From: Bacillota bacterium
GTDB lineage: Bacteria; Bacillota; Limnochordia; Darwinibacteriales; Darwinibacteriaceae
Direction of reading: 5' to 3'
Length of the DNA: 9,183 nt
Assembly: GCA_012799115.1 (NCBI GenBank)
Contig: JAAZLY010000147.1
Coordinates: forward strand, 1-9,183
A program made the translations under genes and the position numbers. Under the pieces are notes generated by a model. That model saw nothing but the letters and a program-made list of their open reading frames with translations. It did no database searches and had not been told where the DNA came from. Below are positions 1 to 6,859 of this stretch, piece after piece; position 1 is the first letter of the stretch; every line of letters begins with the position of its first letter.

Positions 1-780
1 AAGGATCCCAATGATGACAAGAACGTCATTGTTGAAGTTAGGGCTGGCACCGGTGGTGACGAGGCAGCGCTCTTTGCCGGTACTCTCTTTAGGATGTATT
101 CACGCTACGCCGAGGTGGAACGCTGGAAGGTAGAGGTCTTGAGTAGCAATGCTACAGAACTGGGGGGCTTCAAAGAGATCATTTTTGTGATTGAAGGTAA
201 AGGAGCCTACTCCCGGCTGAAGTTCGAGAGTGGTGTGCATAGGGTGCAACGAATTCCCACCACCGAGGCTGGAGGACGGATTCACACCTCAACCGCAACG
301 GTAGCAGTGCTTCCGGAGGCTGAAGAAGTAGAGCTGCACATCGAGCCAAATGATCTGAAGTTTGACGTATATCGTTCTTCGGGTCCAGGTGGGCAAAGCG
401 TGAATACAACCGATTCTGCTGTCCGTGTAACCCATCTTCCAACAGGGCTGGTTGTGGCCTGCCAAGACGAAAAATCCCAGCTTAAGAATAAGGAGAAAGC
501 GCTGAAAATCCTTCGGGCTCGTCTTTACGACCAGTTGCAGGAGGAGGCTGAGAAGGAGCAAGCTGCCGCACGCCGTAGCCAAGTGGGTACCGGAGAACGT
601 AGTGAGCGAATTCGCACCTACAACTTCCCCCAAGGAAGAGTTACAGACCATCGCATAAACCTGACTTTATATAAGCTGGATCTGGTGCTGGACGGCGATT
701 TGGATGAGATTATTGATGCGCTCATCACCGCAGATGAAGTCGAGAGGCTAAAGGAGACCAGTGACGTTCACCATGACTAA
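1..780 (+). CDS. prfA: Peptide chain release factor 1 (RF1), 5'-truncated by window edge
   Basis: RF1 recognises UAA and UAG stop codons in the ribosomal A site and triggers peptidyl-tRNA hydrolysis. The frame is open from base 1 and encodes 259 residues; the family is usually about 355, so roughly 95-100 N-terminal residues lie upstream of the window. The visible part starts within the KDPNDDKNV segment of domain 2. It carries the RF1-type PxT stop-codon tripeptide as PTT (bases 256-264), the catalytic GGQ loop as SSGPGGQSVNTT (GGQ at 388-396), and the conserved stretch RTYNFPQGRVTDHRI near the C-terminus. PxT rather than the RF2 SPF tripeptide separates it from prfB. The ATG at 94 is internal and not the real start. 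The 3' end overlaps prmC, whose product methylates the GGQ glutamine of this protein. The assignment is very secure. Confidence 0.97.
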   Translation, partial: KDPNDDKNVIVEVRAGTGGDEAALFAGTLFRMYSRYAEVERWKVEVLSSNATELGGFKEIIFVIEGKGAYSRLKFESGVHRVQRIPTTEAGGRIHTSTATVAVLPEAEEVELHIEPNDLKFDVYRSSGPGGQSVNTTDSAVRVTHLPTGLVVACQDEKSQLKNKEKALKILRARLYDQLQEEAEKEQAAARRSQVGTGERSERIRTYNFPQGRVTDHRINLTLYKLDLVLDGDLDEIIDALITADEVERLKETSDVHHD

Positions 781-1624
781 GCAACATACCATTGGAGAGT
801 TAATCAATCTGAGCGCAGGCTATTTAGAAGGCAAAGGATGTAGCTCGCCTCGCCTTGATGCGGAGCTCTTACTTGGGCATGTCTTAGGCTTGGATCGTTT
901 GGATTTATATCTGAATTTTGATAAACCGCTAAATAGCGGAGAGGTGGAGAAGTATCGCAGTCTGATTGGCCGCAGGGGTCAACGAATACCTGTGGCCTAC
1001 CTCACTGGCGAGAAGGAGTTCTACAAGATTCCCCTTAGAGTGAATCACCACGTCTTGATTCCCCGGCCAGAAACTGAATTTGTCGTGGAAAAGGTGATGG
1101 AGCTTGTGGATCCTGAACGTTCGTGTAATGTTTTGGAGCTGGGTACTGGAAGCGGTGCTATCGCCATTGCTCTTGCTTGCCAGGATCCCGTTCTTCGTGT
1201 TACCGCAGTTGATATCTCCTTGGAAGCTCTCCAGGTGGCCCAGGAGAATGCGAAGCGCCTTGAGCTGGATAACCAGATCGATTTTGTGAAAAGCGATCTG
1301 TTTAGCGAGATTTCTGGAACCTATTCAATTATTTGCTCGAACCCCCCTTACATAAGGCGGGAGGAGTTGCAGTCCCTTTCGCCTGAGGTTAGTTCCGAAC
1401 CAACTCGAGCGTTAGACGGTGGATCAGATGGTCTTGAGTTTTATCGTAGGATTTTAAACCAGGCCGCTTCGTTCTTGGAGCAACCTGGTTTTGTCGTGTT
1501 GGAAATCGGTTGGGACCAAGCTTCTGATGTCCGGTCGATAGGTGAAGCAGCTGGCTTCGCGTGGATTGAAACCCTTCAAGATTACAGTGGGCAGGATCGG
1601 GTGGTGGTCTTAAAATGGAACTAA
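761..1624 (+). CDS. prmC: Release factor glutamine methyltransferase PrmC (HemK family)
   Basis: PrmC transfers a methyl group from S-adenosylmethionine to the glutamine of the GGQ motif in RF1 and RF2, which improves termination. The 287 residues match the usual length. An N-terminal helical substrate-binding domain (about 1-85) is followed by the methyltransferase fold: LIPRPETE at 99-106, the SAM-binding glycine loop VLELGTGSGAIAIALA starting near 124, and the catalytic NPPY motif at 194-197. The start is uncertain. The GTG at 761 sits 4 nt after AAGGAG (751-756), somewhat close. The ATG at 773 is 16 nt away, rather far, and would shorten the protein by four residues. Either way the gene overlaps the end of prfA (by 20 or 8 bp), so translation is probably coupled to that of its substrate. 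It overlaps the next gene by 10 bp. Confidence 0.95.
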   Translation: MTFTMTKQHTIGELINLSAGYLEGKGCSSPRLDAELLLGHVLGLDRLDLYLNFDKPLNSGEVEKYRSLIGRRGQRIPVAYLTGEKEFYKIPLRVNHHVLIPRPETEFVVEKVMELVDPERSCNVLELGTGSGAIAIALACQDPVLRVTAVDISLEALQVAQENAKRLELDNQIDFVKSDLFSEISGTYSIICSNPPYIRREELQSLSPEVSSEPTRALDGGSDGLEFYRRILNQAASFLEQPGFVVLEIGWDQASDVRSIGEAAGFAWIETLQDYSGQDRVVVLKWN

Positions 1625-2637
1625 CAACTCGTATGTTAAGCCCGGGGGAGATTAGCGAAGCGGTCCGGCTCTTGGCAGATGGAAGGGTTGTAGCCTTTCC
1701 TACGGAGACGGTGTATGGCTTAGGGGCGAACGCACTTGATCCAGAGGCTGTGAAGGCTATCTTTAGGGCCAAGGGAAGACCCCAGGACAATCCGCTCATC
1801 ATTCATCTTGGCGAGATCGCTCAAGTGGAGGAGTATGTGAAGGACATTCCTCCCCAGGCCCGGCTATTGATGGACGAGTTCTGGCCCGGTCCCCTCACTC
1901 TAGTTTTGAAGAAGACGGAACAGATTCCCCAAGTCGTTACTGCAGGTCTAGACACAGTAGCCGTCAGGGTACCCGATCACCCTATCGCACTCGATCTCTT
2001 GAGACAAACAGGATTTCCTGTGGCCGCACCCAGTGCTAATGTATCAGGACGACCCAGCCCAACCAGAGCGGAGCATGTCCTTTTCGATCTGAACGGCCGA
2101 ATCCCTGCCATCCTAGATGGGGGAGAGACGGGATGGGGGTTAGAATCTACTGTCTTGGACTGTACAGTAACTCCCTTCAGGCTCCTCAGACCAGGTGGAG
2201 TCACACTAGAGGATTTGCGATCTCTTGTGCCTGTCCAGTATGGAACAGATGCGGATTCTGGCGACGAGGAAGCTCCCCGTTCGCCTGGTATGAAGTATCA
2301 GCATTATGCGCCGGAAGCTGACGTTTATATCGTTACAGGCGAAAGGACAGCGACGAAAATCCTGGAACTCAGCGAAACCTATACTAAGCGAGGCGAAGGA
2401 GTGGGGGTCATGACCTGGAATGAAAGGGCTGACCTTTATCCTACCTTGACAGTCTTGGGTATGGGTCCACAAGGGGATTATGAGGCCCTTGCTCATAGTC
2501 TCTATCATTTGCTGAGACAAGCCGATGTCCTTGGATTGAAGGTCTTGTTCATTGAAGGCGTTTCCGAGGACAATCTTGGACTTGCCATTATGAATCGTTT
2601 GCGTAGGGCGGCGGATCATCGGGTGATTAAGACGTAG
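1615..2637 (+). CDS. tsaC: L-threonylcarbamoyladenylate synthase, long Sua5/YwlC type
   Basis: This enzyme makes threonylcarbamoyl-AMP from threonine, bicarbonate and ATP, the first step of the t6A37 modification of ANN-decoding tRNAs. The N-terminal YrdC domain (about 10-200) shows FPTETVYGLGA (28-38), KGRPQDNPLIIHL (53-65), WPGPLTLVL (90-98) and the APSAN segment (138-142). A linker with RSPGMKYQHYAP (222-233) leads into a C-terminal Sua5 domain to residue 340. At 340 residues this is the long Sua5/YwlC form (sometimes called TsaC2), not the short TsaC of E. coli. The ATG at 1615 overlaps the prmC stop by 10 bp and has only a weak GGTGGT-like site, consistent with coupled translation. An alternative ATG lies at 1633 (residue 7). 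In Bacillus this gene, ywlC, lies in the same neighbourhood between prfA and ywlE. Confidence 0.94.
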   Translation: MELTTRMLSPGEISEAVRLLADGRVVAFPTETVYGLGANALDPEAVKAIFRAKGRPQDNPLIIHLGEIAQVEEYVKDIPPQARLLMDEFWPGPLTLVLKKTEQIPQVVTAGLDTVAVRVPDHPIALDLLRQTGFPVAAPSANVSGRPSPTRAEHVLFDLNGRIPAILDGGETGWGLESTVLDCTVTPFRLLRPGGVTLEDLRSLVPVQYGTDADSGDEEAPRSPGMKYQHYAPEADVYIVTGERTATKILELSETYTKRGEGVGVMTWNERADLYPTLTVLGMGPQGDYEALAHSLYHLLRQADVLGLKVLFIEGVSEDNLGLAIMNRLRRAADHRVIKT

Positions 2638-2653
2638 GTTAGAAGGAGGAGCT

Positions 2654-3583
2654 ATGAGACGATCGGTTTTGTTTGTCTGTACTGGTAACACATGTCGCAG
2701 CTTTATGGCCGAATATCTCTTGCGTCATTATGCGGCCAAGAGCAAGCTTGAGATAGACGTAGCCTCTGCGGGGTTAGGGGCCTTTACAGGTGACACCGCG
2801 ACCGAACAGGCGGTAGAGGTTCTACGTGAAATGGGAATCGACGGCACAGCCCATCGGTCCCGAAAAGTACATCCAAATCTCTTGGCTCAATATGACTTGA
2901 TTTTTCCCATGACTTTGGGTCACAAGAGACAGCTACTTGACCTTGTGCCGGAGCTTGCTGGTAAGGTTTTTCTCCTGAAGGAGTTCGCGGAAAGAGTGAA
3001 TCCCGGGAAGGATCCCAGTAAGTTGATAGAGAAAGATCACGAGATAAGCGATCCCTTTGGGCAATCGGTAGAGATCTACCGCCAATCCCGAATTGAGATT
3101 GATAGGGCAGTTCAAGCTATCGTAGAGTATTTCCTGGAAGGAGAAGAGAAAATGAAGGTGGCAGTCGGTGCAGATCATGGTGGTTTCCGAGCCAAGCAGG
3201 CAATAATGGAACACCTTAAGGGGCAAGGTTTTGAGTTAGAGGACTTTGGAACAGATTCGGAAGAATCTTGTGACTATCCGGACATTGCCCATAAGCTGTC
3301 TAGGGCGGTTTCCCAAGGAGACTTTGACTTGGGAATTCTGATTTGTGGCACCGGACTGGGCATGTCGATGGCGGCCAATAAGGTTCCAGGTATTCGGGCA
3401 GCCCTCTGTACAGACACATTTTCCGCACGCATGGCCAGGAGCCACAATGATAGCAATGTTCTATGTCTTGGTGCAAGAGTGACGGGTTTAGGACTCATGC
3501 TAGACATTGTAGATACCTACTTGCAGGGAAGCTTTTCAGGCGGACGGCATGGGCAACGTGTCGATAAGATCGAAAGAGTTTAA
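2654..3583 (+). CDS. Fusion of YwlE-type arginine/tyrosine phosphatase with ribose-5-phosphate isomerase B
   Basis: One open frame of 309 residues contains two complete enzymes. Residues 1 to about 155 are a low-molecular-weight phosphatase: the P-loop CTGNTCRS (9-16) gives nucleophile Cys9 and Arg15, and DPFG (133-136) gives the general acid Asp133. Thr13 matches the threonine that, in Bacillus YwlE, favours phospho-arginine over phospho-tyrosine, so protein-arginine phosphatase is the likely activity. Residues 167-309 are RpiB, which interconverts ribose 5-phosphate and ribulose 5-phosphate: DHGG (174-177), ICGTGLGMSMAANK (230-243, catalytic Cys231) and HNDSN (264-268). Both parts have near-normal length, joined by about ten residues (LEGEEK region), with no stop between them. 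A good Shine-Dalgarno sequence (AAGGAGG, 2643-2649) precedes the ATG at 2654. In Bacillus ywlE and rpiB (ywlF) are adjacent separate genes. The domains are certain; that the fused chain is the main product is inference. Confidence 0.92.
   Translation: MRRSVLFVCTGNTCRSFMAEYLLRHYAAKSKLEIDVASAGLGAFTGDTATEQAVEVLREMGIDGTAHRSRKVHPNLLAQYDLIFPMTLGHKRQLLDLVPELAGKVFLLKEFAERVNPGKDPSKLIEKDHEISDPFGQSVEIYRQSRIEIDRAVQAIVEYFLEGEEKMKVAVGADHGGFRAKQAIMEHLKGQGFELEDFGTDSEESCDYPDIAHKLSRAVSQGDFDLGILICGTGLGMSMAANKVPGIRAALCTDTFSARMARSHNDSNVLCLGARVTGLGLMLDIVDTYLQGSFSGGRHGQRVDKIERV
3138..3143 (+). promoter_or_regulatory. Internal ribosome binding site before the rpiB domain
   Basis: AAGGAG is a near-perfect Shine-Dalgarno core lying 8 nt before the ATG at 3152, inside the codons for the inter-domain linker of the phosphatase-isomerase fusion. 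Its position relative to the canonical RpiB N-terminus suggests it is the original rpiB start signal. Confidence 0.6.
3152..3583 (+). CDS. rpiB: Possible free RpiB from an internal start within the fusion frame
   Basis: The ATG at 3152 is residue 167 of the fusion frame and begins with MKVAVGADHGGF, exactly where stand-alone RpiB proteins begin. AAGGAG (3138-3143) lies 8 nt upstream, an ideal distance for initiation. Translation from here would give a complete 143-residue RpiB (the family is about 145-150 residues) that isomerises ribose 5-phosphate and ribulose 5-phosphate in the pentose phosphate pathway. The ribosome binding site may be a remnant of an earlier two-gene arrangement, or it may still work, giving both fused and free isomerase. 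The sequence alone cannot decide this. Confidence 0.5.
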   Translation: MKVAVGADHGGFRAKQAIMEHLKGQGFELEDFGTDSEESCDYPDIAHKLSRAVSQGDFDLGILICGTGLGMSMAANKVPGIRAALCTDTFSARMARSHNDSNVLCLGARVTGLGLMLDIVDTYLQGSFSGGRHGQRVDKIERV

Positions 3584-3600
3584 TCAGAGCTGAGAAAATG

Positions 3601-3605
3601 AGGAG
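3601..3605 (+). promoter_or_regulatory. Ribosome binding site that fixes the TTG start of upp
   Basis: AGGAG lies 8 nt before the TTG at 3614. The ATGs at 3598, 3606 and 3609 reach stop codons after a few codons in other frames, so this site and the conserved N-terminus support TTG as the initiator. Confidence 0.75.
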
Positions 3606-3613
3606 ATGATGAT

Positions 3614-4243
3614 TTGAGTACGGTACACGTGGTATCCCATCCACTAGTTCAACACAAATTGACGATCATTAGGGATCAAGAGACTGGACCAAAGGATTTT
3701 CGAGATTTAGTGGAAGAACTCTCAATGCTGGTGGCCTATGAAGTGACGAGGGATCTGCCTCTCGAAGAAGTCGAAGTGGAAACCCCCATGTGTAAGATGA
3801 CTGGCCAAGTGATTGCGGGTCGGAAAATTGGAATTGTACCTATTTTGCGTGCTGGACTAGGCATGGTCAATGGAGTGCACAGGTTGATTCCCACAGCAAA
3901 GGTGGGCCATATCGGTCTATATCGTGATCCAGAAACCTTAATGCCTGTGGAGTATTACTGTAAGCTTCCCACAGATGTAGAAGAACGACAAATTATTGTC
4001 TTGGATCCTATGTTGGCCACAGGGGGCTCAGCCTCTGCAGCGATCACATTCCTAAAGAAACGTGGAGTACACTCCATCAAACTTATGTGCTTGTTAGCCG
4101 CACCAGAAGGAATAGCGTTGATTCAAAGAGAACATCCCGATGTCGATATCTTTACTGCAGCCATTGATGAGAAATTGACCTCCCATGGCTATATTCTTCC
4201 AGGGTTAGGTGATGCAGGAGATCGCCTCTTTGGTACGAAGTAG
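3614..4243 (+). CDS. upp: Uracil phosphoribosyltransferase
   Basis: Upp salvages uracil by joining it to PRPP to give UMP and pyrophosphate in the cytoplasm. The protein is 209 residues, the standard length. It contains the PRPP-binding loop LDPMLATGGSA (130-140), the ILRAGLGM segment (78-85) and the C-terminal uracil-binding stretch GYILPGLGDAGDRLFGTK (192-209). The start is a TTG at 3614, preceded by AGGAG (3601-3605) with 8 nt spacing. The translation begins MSTVHVVSHPLVQHKL, as expected for the family, and nearby ATGs are out of frame and quickly stopped. The 30-bp gap before it is the longest intergenic space in the window and holds little beyond this ribosome binding site. The dCMP deaminase gene follows after 8 bp, making a small pyrimidine salvage pair. 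Confidence 0.97.
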   Translation: MSTVHVVSHPLVQHKLTIIRDQETGPKDFRDLVEELSMLVAYEVTRDLPLEEVEVETPMCKMTGQVIAGRKIGIVPILRAGLGMVNGVHRLIPTAKVGHIGLYRDPETLMPVEYYCKLPTDVEERQIIVLDPMLATGGSASAAITFLKKRGVHSIKLMCLLAAPEGIALIQREHPDVDIFTAAIDEKLTSHGYILPGLGDAGDRLFGTK

Positions 4244-4251
4244 GTGATCGA

Positions 4252-4707
4252 ATGGTTCGACCCTCGTGGGATAGATATTTTATGGAGATTGCCGAACTAG
4301 TGAGTAGTCGCTCCACCTGTCTGAGAAGACAGGTCGGTGCGGTTTTAGTTCGCGACAAACACATTATTGCTACAGGATACAATGGGGCCCCTCGGGGTGT
4401 CTCCCATTGTATGGAGGTAGGATGTCTCCGGGAGCAACTAGGGATTCCTTCAGGCGAGCGGCACGAGATGTGCCGGGGAACTCACGCCGAGCAAAACGCC
4501 ATCATTCAGGCAGCCCTCCATGGTGTGTCCACCGATGGAGCAACACTATATTGCACGCATCAACCTTGCATACTCTGTGCAAAAATGCTGATTAACGCAG
4601 GGGTAGAAAAAGTAGTCTTCCAAGGGGAGTATCCTGATGGACTAGCCCTAGAGCTGATGAATGAGGCGAAGATAGAGATGGTAGTCTGGATCCAGGGAGA
4701 GGAGTAG
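4252..4707 (+). CDS. Zinc-dependent deoxycytidylate (dCMP) deaminase, ComEB type
   Basis: Members of this family convert dCMP to dUMP, the substrate of thymidylate synthase, and so feed dTTP synthesis. The 151-residue protein has the cytidine/dCMP deaminase zinc signature: THAEQNA (His78 as zinc ligand, Glu80 as proton shuttle) and PCILC (106-110, ligands Cys106 and Cys109). The dCMP deaminase type is shown by STCLRRQVGAVLV (21-33), the GYNGAPRG loop (42-49) and the Cys/His-rich insert between residues 53 and 78, which in relatives can bind a second zinc. The ATG at 4252 follows the upp stop by 8 bp and has only a weak AGGTGAT-like site, so coupling to upp is likely. The Bacillus homologue is called comEB. 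Substrate preference is taken from the family and not shown by the sequence alone. Confidence 0.92.
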   Translation: MVRPSWDRYFMEIAELVSSRSTCLRRQVGAVLVRDKHIIATGYNGAPRGVSHCMEVGCLREQLGIPSGERHEMCRGTHAEQNAIIQAALHGVSTDGATLYCTHQPCILCAKMLINAGVEKVVFQGEYPDGLALELMNEAKIEMVVWIQGEE

Positions 4708-4709
4708 CT

Positions 4710-5750
4710 ATGAACATTGCCCAGTTCTTCACCGTGTTTGTGATCGCAGTGACAGTTACAGCAAGCCTAACCCCACTCGCTCGGCGCATTGCTTTGCGCT
4801 TGGGCCTTGTTGACGTGCCGAATCCACGCCGAATTAACAAGGTTCCAATGCCAACAGGTGGAGGTTTGGCGATTTTTGCCGGTTTGTTAGCTGCTTCTCT
4901 AGTCGGCGATATTCCCCACTTTGCCGTGACGATCTCTGTAGCGGCATTGATCTTACTTCTAGGGATCATTGACGATCGCTACGAACTCTCTGCTGGTGTC
5001 AAGTTTGCTGGGCAGATACTGGCTGTTCTCGTTTATGTGCTCTGGGGACCGAGGATTGAGTTCATGAGTAATCCCTTTGGTGGTATGCTATATTTGGGTA
5101 AGCTATCTGTACCCCTAACCATGCTTTGGGTTTTGACTCTAATCAACATAATGAACTTCATCGATGGTATCGATGGCTTAACTACAGGTATTACCTTGAT
5201 TGGTGCTGTAGCACTAGCCACTTTAGCGCTTCTCTTAGGTCGCTATGATGCGGCGATGCTGGCCGGGATTCTTGTCGGTGTATCCTTGGGATTTCTACCA
5301 TACAATTTTAACCCCGCCAAGGTCTACTTGGGTGACGGTGGAGCTATGCTCCTAGGCTTCTTGCTAGCAGCTGTTTCAACGGAAGGTGCTCTAAAAGGAG
5401 CAGCTACCATCGGAATTTCTGTACCCATCCTAATCTTAGTTGTTCCAGTCACCGACCTGCTCTGTGCAGTGGTGCGCCGTACCCAGAAGGGAGTGCCGAT
5501 TTATCAAGCGGATCGGTCTCATTTCCACCACAGACTTCTAGATTTGGGTTTTTCCCAGCGTCAAGTGGTCTATGTAGCTTACCTGATCACAGGCTTTTCT
5601 GCGGCTATGGCGATCTTGACAGCACACATGACTAGAACCGCCTGGATTGTGGCCTTGGTTTTGGGTCTAATTTTCATGTATGGTTCGATGCGGGTGGGTA
5701 TGATAGGCCCCTTGGGTAAAACGCATAAGGGGGATACCAAGGATGCTTAA
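4710..5750 (+). CDS. wecA: Undecaprenyl-phosphate N-acetylglucosaminyl-1-phosphate transferase (WecA/TagO family)
   Basis: This integral membrane enzyme moves GlcNAc-1-phosphate from UDP-GlcNAc to undecaprenyl phosphate, the first step of teichoic acid or other lipid-linked glycan synthesis at the inner face of the membrane. The 346-residue protein is very hydrophobic, with about ten or eleven predicted membrane segments beginning at residue 4. Family motifs appear in order: DD of GIIDDR (Asp88-Asp89), NFIDGIDG (149-156), VYLGDGGAM (205-213, with catalytic-region Asp209) and the cytoplasmic HFHH motif (271-274), here in ADRSHFHHRL. AGGAG at 4700-4704 lies 5 nt before the ATG, inside the end of the deaminase gene. 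It overlaps wecB, which makes UDP-ManNAc, by 8 bp. In Bacillota this pair (tagO/mnaA) supplies the wall teichoic acid linkage unit; which polymer is made here is not shown. Confidence 0.94.
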   Translation: MNIAQFFTVFVIAVTVTASLTPLARRIALRLGLVDVPNPRRINKVPMPTGGGLAIFAGLLAASLVGDIPHFAVTISVAALILLLGIIDDRYELSAGVKFAGQILAVLVYVLWGPRIEFMSNPFGGMLYLGKLSVPLTMLWVLTLINIMNFIDGIDGLTTGITLIGAVALATLALLLGRYDAAMLAGILVGVSLGFLPYNFNPAKVYLGDGGAMLLGFLLAAVSTEGALKGAATIGISVPILILVVPVTDLLCAVVRRTQKGVPIYQADRSHFHHRLLDLGFSQRQVVYVAYLITGFSAAMAILTAHMTRTAWIVALVLGLIFMYGSMRVGMIGPLGKTHKGDTKDA

Positions 5751-6846
5751 ATTGGCTCTGGTCTTTGGTACCAGGCCCGAAGCCATCAAGATGGCACCAT
5801 TGGTGCGGGAGTGTCAACGTGTCGATGGATGGGATACGAAGGTGATCATCACGGGCCAGCATCGCGAAATGGTCGATCAGGTCTTAGAGCTTTTTGACTT
5901 ACGGGCCGACTATGATCTGGATATTATGAGCCACGGTCAGACCTTAAGCGATATTGCCGAGCGGACATTAGATGGTATGAGAAAGGTTTTCTCAAGTTGG
6001 CGTCCGGATCTAGTCTTGGTCCATGGTGATACAGGTACAGCGTTTGCAGCTACATTGGCTAGTTTTTACGAGAAAATTCCAGTGGGACATGTTGAAGCTG
6101 GATTGAGAACCGAATCCATACACAATCCCTTTCCTGAGGAAGCAAACCGGCGCTTAATTGATGTTCTAGCTACGTGGTACTTTGCTCCGACAGAGCAGGC
6201 TGCAGACAATTTGCGGCGTGAAGGAATAGAAAACGAGCGCATCTTTGTTACGGGAAACACAGTCATAGATGCACTTTTGTCTGTGGTGGACGACGAATAT
6301 ATCTTCCAACACCCAACTCTGCGGGAGCTGGACCCTGATCGTCCTTGTTTGGTTGTTACCGCTCATCGTAGAGAAAACTGGGGTGAACCCCTTCAGGATA
6401 TCTGCCAGGCGCTTTTGGATCTAGACGATTTGGATCTGCAAATCGTAGTTGCCATGCATCGCAATCCCGCTATTCAGCAGGTGATGCGGGGTATCTTGGG
6501 CAATAGTCCCAACGTGCATTTATTGGACGCTCCGGACTATCGGGAGTTTGCTAATTTACTAGCCCGGTGCACGCTACTTCTAACAGATTCAGGAGGTCTG
6601 CAAGAAGAGGCGCCAGCTTTACATAAACCAGTCTTAGTTATGCGTGAGGTAACCGAGCGCCCTGAGGCACTGGAGGCCGGAACTGTGAGATTGGTCGGAT
6701 CAGGTCGTCAAGATATTGTCGATGCTGTTCGAGAACTGCTCACAGACTCTGCACTTTACGAGCGAATGTCAAGTGCTCCGAATCCTTATGGCGACGGGCA
6801 AGCAGCAAGAAGGATATGCAGAATACTACAAGAGAAGTATGAGTAA
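5743..6846 (+). CDS. wecB: UDP-N-acetylglucosamine 2-epimerase (non-hydrolysing)
   Basis: WecB (MnaA in Bacillus) interconverts UDP-GlcNAc and UDP-ManNAc, giving the ManNAc donor used in wall teichoic acid linkage units and other surface glycans. The 367 residues fit the family and form the GT-B-like two-domain fold. Visible motifs are FGTRPEAIKMAPL (8-20), TGQH (37-40), HGDT (94-97, Asp96), VEAGLRT (117-123, Glu118), NPFPEE (128-133, Glu132), TAHRRENWG (206-214, His208), TDSGGLQEE (280-288) and ERPEA (304-308). These match the substrate-contacting residues of the non-hydrolysing epimerases. AAGGGGGA (5727-5734) precedes the ATG at 5743, which overlaps the wecA stop. The C-terminus is intact (RRICRILQEKYE), so the unusual junction with the ATP synthase genes downstream has not damaged this gene. 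Confidence 0.96.
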   Translation: MLKLALVFGTRPEAIKMAPLVRECQRVDGWDTKVIITGQHREMVDQVLELFDLRADYDLDIMSHGQTLSDIAERTLDGMRKVFSSWRPDLVLVHGDTGTAFAATLASFYEKIPVGHVEAGLRTESIHNPFPEEANRRLIDVLATWYFAPTEQAADNLRREGIENERIFVTGNTVIDALLSVVDDEYIFQHPTLRELDPDRPCLVVTAHRRENWGEPLQDICQALLDLDDLDLQIVVAMHRNPAIQQVMRGILGNSPNVHLLDAPDYREFANLLARCTLLLTDSGGLQEEAPALHKPVLVMREVTERPEALEAGTVRLVGSGRQDIVDAVRELLTDSALYERMSSAPNPYGDGQAARRICRILQEKYE

Positions 6847-6847
6847 T

Positions 6848-6852
6848 GGGGG
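6848..6852 (+). promoter_or_regulatory. Ribosome binding site for atpA in the 13-bp wecB-atpA gap
   Basis: A run of five Gs (GGGGGT context) lies 7 nt before the ATG at 6860. It supports 6860 over the upstream in-frame ATGs at 6716 and 6839, as does the alignment of MAMRPDEI with known alpha-subunit N-termini. Confidence 0.65.
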
Positions 6853-6859
6853 TATCGCT

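Noticed and set aside
2206..2691. 161-residue minus-strand open frame across the sua5-phosphatase boundary
   Set aside because: It runs antisense to two strongly supported genes, has low-complexity unrecognisable translation and no evident ribosome binding site.
3598..3609. Mini-ORF ATG-AGG-AGA-TGA covering the upp ribosome binding site, as a possible translational control element
   Set aside because: It has no ribosome binding site of its own, and such a short match is expected by chance around an AGGAG sequence; nothing else supports regulation here.
3584..3613. Possible terminator or hairpin in the 30-bp rpiB-upp gap (TCAG-AG-CTGA)
   Set aside because: The stem is only 4 bp with a 2-base loop and no T-tract follows, so it is not a credible terminator.
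6716..6859. In-frame upstream extension of atpA by 48 residues
   Set aside because: It lies inside the intact wecB coding sequence in another frame, shows no similarity to alpha N-termini, and the 6860 start aligns with known subunits and has a ribosome binding site.
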